Part shown: in pieces, positions 1-9,300 of the stretch
How the letters are laid out: every line of letters begins with the position of its first letter
How positions within the stretch are numbered: the stretch's first letter is position 1
Origin: DASQFQ01 sp963730115
GTDB lineage: Bacteria > Actinomycetota > Thermoleophilia > Solirubrobacterales > Solirubrobacteraceae
DNA length: 64,000 bases
Reading direction: 5' to 3'
Assembly: GCA_963730115.1 (NCBI GenBank)
Contig: CAVSQM010000008.1
Location: 186,001-250,000, forward strand
Translations under genes and position numbers: made by a program
Notes under the pieces: model-generated
Database searches by the model: none
What the model was told of the DNA's origin: nothing
Seen by the model: the letters and a program-made list of their open reading frames with translations, nothing else

Positions 1-1
1 G

Positions 2-490
2 GTCGCGCTCGTGCTCGTGCCGGACGCCGGGGCGCCCGCGCGTGCCAGCCGACTCCGGGCCGCCGCCGACGGGCGACCCGCCGCGCTCGGGCCGGCGGTG
101 CCGCTCGCGGAGGCGGGCGTCTCGGTCCGCCGCGCCATCGCCACCCACGCACTGCTCTCCGCCGGCCGGCTCGGCGAGGGCGACTTCGCGCGCGCCGAGG
201 AGCACCTGCCGGCGCTCGTGATCGCCGCCGACCCCGCGCTCGGCGCCGAGCTCGCCCAGCAGGGCCTCGCTCCCCTGCAGGGCCTCCCCGACGGCCCGCG
301 CGCCCGCCTCACCGAGACGCTGAAGGCCTGGCTCGACCGCCCCGGCCAGGTGCAGGCGGTCGCGGCCGAGCTCGGCGTCCACCCCCAGACCGTCCGCTAC
401 CGCGTCAAGCAGCTGCGCGAGCTGTTCGGCGACCGGCTCGAGGACCCGGAGGCGCGGTTCGAGCTCGGGCTGGCGCTGCGGGCGGGCTAG
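2..490 (+). CDS. PucR-type transcriptional regulator, C-terminal part (5' end outside window)
   Basis: The reading frame is open to the left edge, so the N-terminus is missing. The visible 160 residues end in a helix-turn-helix of the PucR C-terminal type: a GQVQAVAAELGVHPQTVRYR segment followed by a leucine-rich helix ending in FELGLALRAG. In PucR/CdaR-like regulators this domain binds DNA after an N-terminal sensor domain, here unseen. The preceding part resembles the GGDEF-like middle region of such proteins only vaguely. The effector and target cannot be told. It is followed 13 bases later by rfbD on the same strand, but the two need not be functionally related. Confidence 0.75.
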   Translation, partial: VALVLVPDAGAPARASRLRAAADGRPAALGPAVPLAEAGVSVRRAIATHALLSAGRLGEGDFARAEEHLPALVIAADPALGAELAQQGLAPLQGLPDGPRARLTETLKAWLDRPGQVQAVAAELGVHPQTVRYRVKQLRELFGDRLEDPEARFELGLALRAG

Positions 491-503
491 CCTTAGCGGT
501 CCC

Positions 504-1328
504 ATGCGCCTTCTCGTCACGGGGGCAGCGGGCATGCTGGGCCGTGACGTCGTCGCCGCCGCCGAGAGCGCCGGCCACGACGTCGTCGCGCTCGCCCGCC
601 GCGACCTCGACATCGCCGATGCCGACGCCGTCAGGACCGCGATCGCGGGCGCCAGTCCCGACGCGGTGGTCAACTGCGCGGCCTGGACCGACGTCGACGG
701 CGCCGAGGAGCACGAGGAGGCGGCGACCCTGGTCAACGGGACGGGGGCCGGAAATGTGGCGGCCGCGGCTCCGTTCATCGTGCACGTGTCCTCCGACTAT
801 GTCTTCGACGGCACCGCCACCGCGCCCTACGTGGAGGGCGACGCCACGGGCCCCCGCAGCGCGTACGGGCGCTCCAAGCTCGCGGGCGAGCTCGCCGTCG
901 CCGAGGCGGGCGAGCACGCGATCGTCCGCTCCTCCTGGCTGTTCGGCACCCACGGCAAGAACTTCGTCGCGACGATGCTCAAGCTCGCCGAGGACCGCGA
1001 CGAGGTCAACGTCGTCGCCGACCAGTTCGGCTGCCCGACCTACACCGGCCACCTCGCGCCCGCGCTCGTCGAGATCGCCGAGCGCCACGTGACCGGCGTC
1101 CTGCATGTCTCCGGCGGCGGACAGTGCTCGTGGCACGAGCTCGCGCAGGCGACCTTCGAGGAGGCCGGCACCGGCACGACCGCCCAGCCCGTGACCACCG
1201 CGGAGTTCCCGCGCCCCGCGCCGCGCCCCGCCTGGTCCGTGCTGCGCTCCACCCGGCCCGAGGCGCCCGTGCTCCCGTACTGGCGCCACGGCCTCTCCAC
1301 CTATCTGCAATCGGAGGTCCTGCAATGA
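504..1328 (+). CDS. rfbD: dTDP-4-dehydrorhamnose reductase
   Basis: Cytoplasmic NAD(P)H-dependent reductase making dTDP-L-rhamnose, the last step of the RmlABCD pathway for cell-surface rhamnose. The 274-residue protein has the Rossmann GxxGxxG at residues 7-13, the conserved VVNCAAWTDVDGAE segment, the VSSDYVFDG motif, and the SDR catalytic Tyr121-xxx-Lys125. Length matches the family (about 280-300). Its stop overlaps the ATG of rfbB (ATGA), so the two are translationally coupled. The order rfbD-rfbB without rfbA and rfbC means the other two pathway genes lie elsewhere. Confidence 0.93.
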   Translation: MRLLVTGAAGMLGRDVVAAAESAGHDVVALARRDLDIADADAVRTAIAGASPDAVVNCAAWTDVDGAEEHEEAATLVNGTGAGNVAAAAPFIVHVSSDYVFDGTATAPYVEGDATGPRSAYGRSKLAGELAVAEAGEHAIVRSSWLFGTHGKNFVATMLKLAEDRDEVNVVADQFGCPTYTGHLAPALVEIAERHVTGVLHVSGGGQCSWHELAQATFEEAGTGTTAQPVTTAEFPRPAPRPAWSVLRSTRPEAPVLPYWRHGLSTYLQSEVLQ

Positions 1329-2323
1329 AGCTGCTCGTCTGCGGCGGAGCCGGCTTCATCGGCTCGAACTTCGTCCGCCAGCGCATCACCGAGCACGGCG
1401 ACGAGGTCGTCGTGCTCGACAAGCTCACCTACGCCGGCCGCGAGGAGAACCTCGCCGACGTCAAGGACAGCCCCGGCTTCGCGTTCATCCGCGGTGGCAT
1501 CGAGGACCCCGACGCCGTCGCCGAGGCGATGGAGGACCGCGACGCGGTCGTCAACTTCGCCGCCGAGACGCACGTCGACCGCTCGATCGCCGAGCCCGAC
1601 GCGTTCGTGACCACCCACTCCCAGGGCACCTACGTGCTGCTCGAGGCCGCCCGCGAGCGCGACCTCCGCTACGTGCAGGTCTCGACCGACGAGGTCTACG
1701 GCTCGATCGACGAGGGCTCGTTCACGGAGGAGTCGCCGCTCGCGCCCTCCTCGCCCTACTCGGCCACCAAGGCGGGCGCCGACCTGCTCGTGTGGAGCTA
1801 CTTCCACACCTACGGGCTGCCGACGCTGATCTGCCGCGGCTCCAACAACTACGGGCCGTTCCAGTACCCCGAGAAGCTGATCCCGCTGATGGTGCTCAAC
1901 GCGCTGCACGGCGACAAGCTGCCGGTCTACGGCGACGGCATGCAGATCCGCAACTGGATCTACGTGGAGGACTTCGCGCGTGCGATCGGGCACGTGCTCG
2001 AGCACGGCGAGCCCGGCAACGTCTACAACGCGGGCGGCCCCGACGAGTGCGCCAACCTCGAGGTCGTCCAGCGCATCATCCAGCTCACCGGCTGCGACGA
2101 CTCGCTGATCGACTACGTGACCGACCGCCCCGGCCACGACCGGCGCTACTCGCTGTCGTCCGAGAAGGTGCGGGCGCTCGGGTGGCAGCCTCGGATGCGA
2201 TTCGGCGACGGCCTCGCCAACACGGTCGCCTGGTACCGCGAGAACACCGACTGGTGGGAGCCGATCCGCTCCGGCGACTACCGCGCGTACTACGAGCGCC
2301 AGTACGGGCGCTCGCTGGGTTAG
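1325..2323 (+). CDS. rfbB: dTDP-glucose 4,6-dehydratase
   Basis: Converts dTDP-glucose to dTDP-4-keto-6-deoxyglucose, the second step of dTDP-rhamnose synthesis. 332 residues: GxxGxxG at 7-13, the catalytic Thr-Asp-Glu triad at 121-123, Tyr145-xxx-Lys149, and the RGSNNYGPFQYPEKLIP substrate-binding stretch typical of RmlB. The ATG at 1325 sits in the ATGA overlap with rfbD and gives the expected N-terminus; a longer in-frame extension to 1124 lies inside rfbD and is not needed. Its stop codon abuts the stop of the convergent lipoprotein gene with no base between. Confidence 0.95.
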   Translation: MKLLVCGGAGFIGSNFVRQRITEHGDEVVVLDKLTYAGREENLADVKDSPGFAFIRGGIEDPDAVAEAMEDRDAVVNFAAETHVDRSIAEPDAFVTTHSQGTYVLLEAARERDLRYVQVSTDEVYGSIDEGSFTEESPLAPSSPYSATKAGADLLVWSYFHTYGLPTLICRGSNNYGPFQYPEKLIPLMVLNALHGDKLPVYGDGMQIRNWIYVEDFARAIGHVLEHGEPGNVYNAGGPDECANLEVVQRIIQLTGCDDSLIDYVTDRPGHDRRYSLSSEKVRALGWQPRMRFGDGLANTVAWYRENTDWWEPIRSGDYRAYYERQYGRSLG

Positions 2324-2728
2324 CTAGGTCGCGCCGAGGTCGTTCAGGCGCCAGTCGCCGCCCTCTTTGACGAGGGAGTACGTGATGCTGGCGTCCTTGT
2401 CCTCGCCGCGACGGGTGGTGACCTGGGCGGTCGCCGTGTTGCCGTTGACGGTGACCTCGGTGACCTCGAGCTCGAAGTCGTCGGCGTCGCTGGTGATCTT
2501 CTCCATCTCCGACGTGCAGTCGCTGCCGGCCGACTTGAGCTTCTCGGCGAGCGCGCTCGAGATGTCGTCGCTGCAGATCGCCCCCGGCTTGCGGCCTTGG
2601 GCGTTGGTCTGCAGATCCTCGATCGCCTCGGCGACGGCCTTCTCGGAGCCCTTGAAGTCGCTCGCGGACGACTCCTGCTGGCCGCAGCCGGCGAGGGCGA
2701 GGACGAGGAGAAGCGGGAGCACGCGCAT
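2324..2728 (-). CDS. small lipoprotein of unknown function
   Basis: 134 residues. The N-terminus is a lipoprotein signal: basic Met-Arg, a leucine-rich core and the lipobox LAGC with lipidated Cys at residue 15. The mature part is acidic, has two further cysteines (in ICSDD and DCTSEM) that may pair, and ends in a beta-rich stretch (VTVNGNTATAQV, YSLVKEGGDWRLNDLG) resembling the DUF4878/NTF2-like fold of actinobacterial lipoproteins. That resemblance is by pattern only. It is divergent from the TetR gene at 2768, with a palindrome between them. Function unknown; probably membrane-anchored outside the cell. Confidence 0.75.
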   Translation of the reverse strand: MRVLPLLLVLALAGCGQQESSASDFKGSEKAVAEAIEDLQTNAQGRKPGAICSDDISSALAEKLKSAGSDCTSEMEKITSDADDFELEVTEVTVNGNTATAQVTTRRGEDKDASITYSLVKEGGDWRLNDLGAT

Positions 2729-2738
2729 GGGGCCGCCC

Positions 2739-2754
2739 AGAGGGTAGTCCCTCT
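2739..2754. promoter_or_regulatory. Palindrome between lipoprotein and TetR genes, candidate operator
   Basis: agaggg-tagt-ccctct, perfect 6-bp arms with a 4-nt centre, overlapped by ggtag/ctacc arms shifted to the right. It lies 14 bases upstream of the TetR ATG and 11 bases upstream of the divergent lipoprotein ATG, the usual place for a self-binding TetR site. Function is inferred from position. Confidence 0.4.
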
Positions 2755-2767
2755 ACCATCGGGTCAG

Positions 2768-3424
2768 ATGGGCGAGCAGGAGACAGCTCCGCGCGGCCGG
2801 CACGCGCCGCCGCTCGAGGTCCGCCAGGACCGCCAGCGCGCGCGGCTGTTCGCGGCCGCCTCCGCGGTCTTCGCCCGCAACGGCTTCGCCGACGCCACCG
2901 CCGAGGCGATCGCGCGCGAGGCCGGGATGTCGAAGGCGACGTTCTACGAGCACTTCGGCAACAAGGAGGAGTGCATCCTCGCGCTGTTCGATGCCGCCAT
3001 CGACGTCGTGGTCGAGGGTCTGGCGGTCGCGGCGCGCGACCACGGCGGTGAGTCGCCCCAGGGGCGCGTCGGCGCGTCGGTGCGGGCGTTCCTGGAGGTC
3101 GTCGACGCCTTCCCCGACCAGGCGCAGACGCTGCTGGTCGAGATCATCGGCGCGGGACCGCGCGCGGCGGAGCGGCGCGACGTGGCGATGTCGCGCGTCG
3201 CCGACTACATCGACGACGCCAACCGCGTCGACGCCGAGGCCGGTACCGTCGAGCGCCTCGCCTCGCCGCACGACGCGTTCGCGATCGTCGGCGCCATCGT
3301 CGAGCTCGCCTCGCGCCAGCTGCGCACCAAGGAACCTGCGGACCTCCGCGAGCTCGAGCCCGTGATCGGGCGGCTCGTGCTCGGCCTCGTCGGGGCGGCC
3401 CCGCCCCGCGCGAGCGCGGTTTGA
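2768..3424 (+). CDS. TetR/AcrR family transcriptional regulator
   Basis: 218 residues. The N-terminal HTH is clear: FAAASAVFARNGFADATAEAIAREAGMSKATFYEHFGNKEE (about residues 30-70), including the family signature around SKATFYEHF. The C-terminal all-helical ligand domain is not specific to a known subfamily. The ATG at 2768 is chosen because the HTH starts about 30 residues later; the frame is open further upstream but that part overlaps the divergent gene. Its TGA overlaps the TTG start of the uracil-DNA glycosylase (TTGA). An operon of regulator, UDG and MFS exporter is implied, probably self-repressed through the palindrome at 2739-2754. Confidence 0.88.
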   Translation: MGEQETAPRGRHAPPLEVRQDRQRARLFAAASAVFARNGFADATAEAIAREAGMSKATFYEHFGNKEECILALFDAAIDVVVEGLAVAARDHGGESPQGRVGASVRAFLEVVDAFPDQAQTLLVEIIGAGPRAAERRDVAMSRVADYIDDANRVDAEAGTVERLASPHDAFAIVGAIVELASRQLRTKEPADLRELEPVIGRLVLGLVGAAPPRASAV

Positions 3425-4137
3425 GCTCGGAGCTGGAGGCGCTCGAAGCGGAGGTCACCCGCTGCCGCGCCTGCCCGCGTCTGGTCGAGTGGCGCGAGCG
3501 GGTCGCGCGCGAGAAGCGCGCGGCGTTCCAAGACTGGGAGTACTGGGGGCGCCCGATCCCGGGCTTCGGCGACCCCGCCGCTCGGGTGCTGATCCTGGGC
3601 CTGGCGCCCGCCGCGCACGGCGCGAACCGGACCGGCCGCGTGTTCACCGGCGACCGCTCGGGCGACTTCCTGTTCGCCGCGCTGCACCGCACCGGCTTCG
3701 CCAACCAGCCGACGTCGGAGCACATCGACGACGGCTTGGCGCTGCGCGACTGCTGGATCACCGCGGCGGTGCGGTGCGCGCCGCCGGCCAACAAGCCGCT
3801 GCCGGCCGAGCGCGAGCGCTGCGCGGCTTGGCTCGAGCGCGAGCTGGCCCTGATCGGGCCGCCGCGCGTGGTCGTCTGCCTCGGCGCGTTCGCGTGGGAG
3901 GCGGCGCTGCGCACGCCGGCGCTGCTGGACGGCCCGGTCCCGCGGCCGCGCCCGAAGTTCGGCCACGGCGCCGAGCACGGGCGCCTGCTCGGCTGCTTCC
4001 ACCCCAGCCAGCAGAACACGTTCACCGGCAAGCTGACCGCGGAGATGCTGGACGCGATCCTGCTCCACGCCCGCGACCGCGCAGCCGCCGCCGACCAGCA
4101 GGCCGCTGCCCCCGCGCCCCGCAAGGGGCGACGTTGA
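3421..4137 (+). CDS. Family 5 uracil-DNA glycosylase (UdgB-like), iron-sulfur
   Basis: Removes uracil and other deaminated bases from DNA. 238 residues with a TTG start overlapping the upstream TGA. Seen: a CxxC pair at 15/18 with further cysteines at 119 and 134 that suit the [4Fe-4S] cluster of family 4/5 enzymes; motif GLAPAAHGANRTG (60-72), typical of type 5 UDG and lacking the polar catalytic residue of other UDG families; and the C-terminal HPSQQNTFTG motif with His194. It sits between a TetR gene and an MFS exporter, an unusual setting for a repair enzyme and perhaps only a transcriptional convenience. Confidence 0.9.
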   Translation: MSSELEALEAEVTRCRACPRLVEWRERVAREKRAAFQDWEYWGRPIPGFGDPAARVLILGLAPAAHGANRTGRVFTGDRSGDFLFAALHRTGFANQPTSEHIDDGLALRDCWITAAVRCAPPANKPLPAERERCAAWLERELALIGPPRVVVCLGAFAWEAALRTPALLDGPVPRPRPKFGHGAEHGRLLGCFHPSQQNTFTGKLTAEMLDAILLHARDRAAAADQQAAAPAPRKGRR

Positions 4138-5318
4138 AACGCTACGCGGAGGTCCTCCGCGTCCCGCACGTGGCGACGCTGATCGCGGCGACCCTGATCG
4201 CGCGCTTCCCGATCGGGATCAACGCGCTGGCGCTGATCCTCTACCTGCGCGAGGAGACCGGGTCGTTCGCGATCGCGGGCATCGTCGCCGGCGGGCTCGC
4301 GGCCGGGTCGGGCGTCGGCGCGCCGGTCCAGGGCCGGCTCGTGGATCGCTTCGGCCAGCGGCGCGTGCTCGTCCCGCTCGCGCTCGTCCATGCCGGCGCG
4401 CTCGGCGGCGTCGTCGCGCTCGCCGAGCTCGGCGCGCCCGCCGCGGCGCTCGTCGCCTGCTCGTGCCTGGCCGGCTTCGCGATCCCGCCGACGTCGTCGG
4501 TGCTGCGCTCGATGTGGCCGACGCTGCTGCAAGACCGCGAGCGGCTGCTGCAGCCGGCCTACGCGCTCGACTCCGTCCTGATCGAGCTGATCTTCGTCCT
4601 CGGCCCGCTGCTGACCGCGATCCTCGCCGCCGGCGTCTCGCCCGCCAGCGCGCTGATCGTCTCCGCCGCGAGCGTGATCACCGGCACGATCTGGTTCACC
4701 GCACAGGCGCCGAGCCGCGCCTTCGAGCCCGATCGCGAGGCGCGCTCGAGCCGCCTCGGGGCGCTCGCGTCGCCCGGCGTGCGCTCGCTCATCCTCACGT
4801 CGCTGCCGGCCGGCGTCGGGATCGGGATGTGCGAGGTCGCGCTGCCCGCGTTCTCCGACGCCGAGGGCGCCGCCGAGCTCGCGGGGCTGCTGCTCGCGAC
4901 GTGGTCGCTGGGGAGCGCCGCGGGCGGCCTCATCTACGGCGCGCTCCCGAACCGCCCGCCGCTCGGCCGCGTCCACCTCGCGGTCAGCGCGCTGCTCCCG
5001 CTCGGGCTGCTGCCGCTCGCGGCGGCGCCGTCGGTGCCGGTGATGGCCCTGCTGGTCATCCCCGCGGGAGCCTTCATCGCCCCGCTGCTCGCCACCCGCA
5101 ACGAGCTGATCGGCTGGGTCGCGCCGCCGGGCGCCCGCACCGAGGCCTACACCTGGCCGGTCACCGCCTTCGTGGGCGGCATCGCGATCGGCTCGGCGCT
5201 GGCCGGGACGATCGTCGAGGCGGAGAGCTGGCGCTGGGCCTTCCTCGTGGCGGCCGCCGCGGCGGCGTGCGGGACGCTCGTCGCCGTGCTGCGGCGCGGA
5301 ACGCTCACCCCTGCTTAG
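4134..5318 (+). CDS. MFS transporter
   Basis: 394 residues, about 12 hydrophobic segments in two halves joined by a charged loop (around FEPDREARSSR). The cytoplasmic loop after TM2 carries GRLVDRFGQRRVL, the MFS loop 2-3 motif. The likely start is the TTG at 4134 overlapping the UDG stop (TTGA); the frame extends further upstream only as an antisense-like shadow of UDG. Likely an efflux carrier controlled by the TetR protein two genes upstream. Substrate unknown. Its stop overlaps the convergent oxidoreductase stop by four bases. Confidence 0.88.
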   Translation: MKRYAEVLRVPHVATLIAATLIARFPIGINALALILYLREETGSFAIAGIVAGGLAAGSGVGAPVQGRLVDRFGQRRVLVPLALVHAGALGGVVALAELGAPAAALVACSCLAGFAIPPTSSVLRSMWPTLLQDRERLLQPAYALDSVLIELIFVLGPLLTAILAAGVSPASALIVSAASVITGTIWFTAQAPSRAFEPDREARSSRLGALASPGVRSLILTSLPAGVGIGMCEVALPAFSDAEGAAELAGLLLATWSLGSAAGGLIYGALPNRPPLGRVHLAVSALLPLGLLPLAAAPSVPVMALLVIPAGAFIAPLLATRNELIGWVAPPGARTEAYTWPVTAFVGGIAIGSALAGTIVEAESWRWAFLVAAAAAACGTLVAVLRRGTLTPA

Positions 5319-6292
5319 AGGGTGATCACCAGCTTGCCGCCCACGTCGCCCTGCTCCAGGTGCCGGATCGCGTCGGGCACCTCGGCCAGCGGGTAGGTGC
5401 GGTCGATCGCCGGCGTGACCTGACCGGCGTCGAACAGCCCGTTGAGGAACAGCAGGTCCTCCCGCCGCTCCTTCGCCGTTAGCCCTCGCAGTCGCTGCCG
5501 GGTGAGCACCGACGTCGCGGGCGCGATGAAGATCTGCCGCTGGAAGCCGCCGAGCCAGCGCCCACCGCCTTCGCCGCCGACGAGCACGAGCGTCCCGCGC
5601 GGCGCGAGCGCCCGCCGGAGCTGCGACAGCGGGCGGATGCCGGCGTTGTCGAGGATCAGGTCCCAGCGCTCGCGGCCGTCGGCGAAGTCTTCCTGCGTGC
5701 GGTCGATCACCCGGTCTGCGCCGAGCGAGCGCACGAGGTCGACCCGCGCCGTGCCGCACACCCCGGTGACCTCCGCGCCGAACGCCTTCGCGATCTGCAC
5801 CGCGAACGTCCCCACGCCGCCGCCGGCGCCCGTGATCAGCACCCGCTGGCCGGACTGCACCCCGCCGGCGTCGCGCAGTCCCTGCAGCGCCGTGGCGCCG
5901 GAGATCGGCGCCGCCGCCGCCTGCTCGAAGCTGAGGCGCGCCGGCTTCGGCGCCACCTTCGCGGACGACGCGCACGTGTACTCCGCGAACGAGCCGGTGC
6001 GGCACACCCCGTACACGTCGTCGCCCACGCTCACGCCGGGCACCTCGCCGCCGACGGCTTCGACCTGGCCCGCGAACTCCGTGCCGCGGATCGGCGACCG
6101 GCTCGGCCGCATCGCGGGCGCCGCGATCCGAGCGAGGTAGGGCAGGCCGGTCAGGAGATGCCAGACACCGCGGTCCACGCCGGCCGCGCGTACCCGCACG
6201 AGCAGCTCGCCCTCCGCCGGAGTGGGCCGATCGACGTCCTCGAGCCGGAGGACGTCGGGCCCGCCGTAGCTGTCGTGGACCACCGCCTTCAT
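5315..6292 (-). CDS. MDR-superfamily NAD(P)-dependent alcohol dehydrogenase / quinone oxidoreductase
   Basis: 325 residues. A GroES-like N-terminal half (MKAVVHDSYGGPDVLRLEDV, GTEFAGQVEAVG) is followed by a Rossmann domain with GAGGGVGTFAVQIAK. No structural-zinc cysteine quartet is visible, so this is the zinc-free quinone-oxidoreductase type (enoyl reductase-like). Reaction: NADPH-dependent reduction of quinones or activated alkenes; the true substrate is unknown. Monocistronic on the minus strand, divergent from lhr with a 61-base gap. Confidence 0.85.
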   Translation of the reverse strand: MKAVVHDSYGGPDVLRLEDVDRPTPAEGELLVRVRAAGVDRGVWHLLTGLPYLARIAAPAMRPSRSPIRGTEFAGQVEAVGGEVPGVSVGDDVYGVCRTGSFAEYTCASSAKVAPKPARLSFEQAAAAPISGATALQGLRDAGGVQSGQRVLITGAGGGVGTFAVQIAKAFGAEVTGVCGTARVDLVRSLGADRVIDRTQEDFADGRERWDLILDNAGIRPLSQLRRALAPRGTLVLVGGEGGGRWLGGFQRQIFIAPATSVLTRQRLRGLTAKERREDLLFLNGLFDAGQVTPAIDRTYPLAEVPDAIRHLEQGDVGGKLVITL

Positions 6293-6353
6293 CGCGAACC
6301 GAACCTACAGCTAGCCGTACTCTCGCGCCGCGCCTCGCCCGTACCCTGGAGGT

Positions 6354-9300
6354 ATGCCGCTCTCCGCGTTCACTCCACAGGTTCGAGAGTGGTTCAGCCG
6401 GGCGTTCGCGGAGCCGACGGCCGCCCAGGCCCAGGCGTGGCCGGCGATCGCCACCGGCGAGCACGCGCTGATCTCGGCGCCGACCGGGTCGGGCAAGACG
6501 CTGGCGGCGTTCCTGTGGGCGCTGGACCGGCTCGTGGCGGACCCGACGCCCGCCGGTGAGGAGAAGCGCACCCGCCTCGTCTACGTGTCGCCGCTGAAGG
6601 CGCTGTCCTACGACGTCGAGAAGAACCTGCGCGCGCCGCTGCGCGGCATCGGCGGCGACATCACCGTCGCCATCCGCACCGGCGACACGCCGCAGAAGGA
6701 GCGGCGCGACATGGTCAAGCACCCGCCCGACGTGCTGATCACCACGCCCGAGTCGCTGTACCTGATGCTCACCAGCCAGGCGCGCAAGATCTTCGAGGGC
6801 ACCGAGTGGGTGATCGTCGACGAGATCCACGCGGTCGCGCAGACCAAGCGCGGCGCCCACCTCGCGATCACGCTGGAGCGGCTCGCGGAGGTCGCCGACC
6901 GCGACGTCCAGCGGATCGGCCTGAGCGCGACCCAGAACCCGCTGGAGGAGGTCGGCCGCTTCCTCGTCGGGCCGAAGCGCACCTGCACGGTGATCGACAC
7001 CGGCGTGCGCAAGCCGCTCGACCTCAAGATCCACGTGCCGGTCGAGTCGATGATCGAGCCCGACCAGGGCACGAACGGCGCCGAGCTCGACCCGTTCGCG
7101 GGCGGCGAGGCGACCCGCAAGTCGATCTGGCCGGCGATCTACCCGGAGATCCTGGAGCTGGTGCGCCAGCACCGCTCGACGATCGTGTTCGTCAACAACC
7201 GCCGCGGCGCCGAGCGCCTGGCCTTGCGCCTGAACGAGCTCGCCGAGGAAGAGATCGCGCGGGCGCACCACGGCTCGCTGGCGCGCGAGGAGCGGCTCGT
7301 GGTCGAGGACCAGCTGAAGGCGGGCGAGCTGCCGTGCCTGGTGGCGACCTCCTCGCTGGAGCTCGGCATCGACATGGGCGCCGTCGACCTCGTGCTGCAG
7401 GTCGAGTCGCCGAAGTCGGTGACCGCCGGGCTGCAGCGGATCGGCCGCGCCGGCCACAACGTCGGCGAGACGTCGAAGGGCCGCATCTTCCCGAAGTTCC
7501 GCGCCGATCTGCTCGAGTGCGCGGTGGTCGCCAAGCGCATGCGCGAGGGCGCGATCGAGACGACGGTCGTGCCGCGCAACCCGCTCGACGTGCTCGCGCA
7601 GCAGATCGTGGCGATGGCCGCCTCGACCGAGACGCTGTCGGTCGACGAGCTGCATGCCCTGGTCCTGCGCACCTACACCTACGCGGAGCTGTCGCGCGCG
7701 CAGCTCGAGAACGTGCTCGACATGCTCGACGGCCGCTACCCGTCGGAGGAGTTCGGCGAGCTGCGCCCGCGGATCGTGTGGGACCGCGTGGCGGGGACGA
7801 TCCGCGACCGCCGCGGCTCGCGCGCGCTGGCGATCACCAACGCGGGCACGATCCCGGACCGCGGGCTGTTCTCCGTCAACCTGCCCGACGGCCGGCGGGT
7901 CGGCGAGCTCGACGAGGAGATGGTCTACGAGGCGCGGCCGGGCCAGGTCTTCCTGCTCGGCGCGTCGTCATGGCGGATCGAGGAGATCACGCGCGACCGC
8001 GTCGTGGTGACGCCGGCGCCGGGCGTGCCGGGCGCGGTGCCGTTCTGGAAGGGCGACTCCGTGGGCCGGCCACGCGAGCTCGGCGAGGCCATCGGCGCCT
8101 TCTCGCGCTGGGCGGTCGAGCAGGACGCGGCGACCCTGGAGGCCGACTACGACCTCGACCCCCGCGCCGCGTCGAACCTGCTCGAGTTCCTGCGCGAGCA
8201 GGAGGAGGCGACGCGGGTCGTGCCGAGCGAGCGCACGATCGTGATCGAGCGCTTCCGGGACGAGATCGGCGACTGGCGGCTGTGCGTCCTGTCGCCCTAC
8301 GGCGGGCGCGTGCACGCGGCCTGGGGGCTTGCGCTGAGCGCGCGGATCCGCGACGAGTACGGGCTCGAGTCCGACGCCATCTGGTCGGACGACGGCATCA
8401 TCGTCCACCTTCCCGACGCCGACGAGCCGCCCGGCGCCGAGCTCGTGCTGATCGACCCGGACGAGCTCGAGGACCGGGTGGTCGGCGAGCTGGGCGGAAG
8501 CGCCCTGTTCGGCGCGCGCTTCCGCGAGAACGCGGGCCGGGCGCTGCTGATCCCGCGCGCCTATCCGGGGCGGCGGACGCCGCTGTGGCAGCAGCGGCTG
8601 AAGTCGCAGACGCTGCTGGAGGTCGCCAAGCGCTACGCGCAGTTCCCGATCGTGCTCGAGACCTACCGCGAGTGCCTGCGCGACGTGCTCGACCTCCCCG
8701 GCCTCACCGACCTGCTGCGCAAGCTGCACGCGCGCGAGCTGAGCGTGGTCGAGGTGGAGACCGCGACGGCGTCGCCGTTCGCCTCGTCGCTGCTGTTCGA
8801 CTACGTGGCGACGTACATGTACGAGGGCGACACGCCGAACGCGGAGCGGCGTGCCGCGGCGCTGGCGCTCGACCGCGAGCTGCTGCGCGAGCTGCTCGGG
8901 CAGGAGGAGCTGCGCGATCTCATCGACGAGGGCGCGCTGGAGCAGGTCGAGGACGACCTCCAGAGAGTCTCGGAGCGAACCCGTGCGGAATCGGTGGACG
9001 CGCTCCATGACGTGCTGCGGCGGGTCGGTGAGCTGACGACGGACGAGGCCGCCCTCCGGGTGGCCCCCGAGGCCGTCAAGAGCACCCGGCCGGGCGAGAC
9101 CGCCGCGGCCGGCGCGGCGACCTCGCCGCGCGAGCTCGCCGCCGCCTGGCTCTCGCAGCTCCAGGACGAGCGGCGCGCCATCACCATCCGGATCGCGGGC
9201 GAGCGGCGGTGGGCGGCGGCCGAGGACGCGGGCCTGTACCGGGACGGGCTCGGCGTGGTGCCGCCCTCCGGGCTGCCCGAGGCGTTCACCGAGGACGTGC

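Noticed and set aside
3144..7655. A 1503-residue open frame on the minus strand
   Set aside because: It runs antisense across UDG, MFS and part of lhr and in the wrong frame through the oxidoreductase; no domain.
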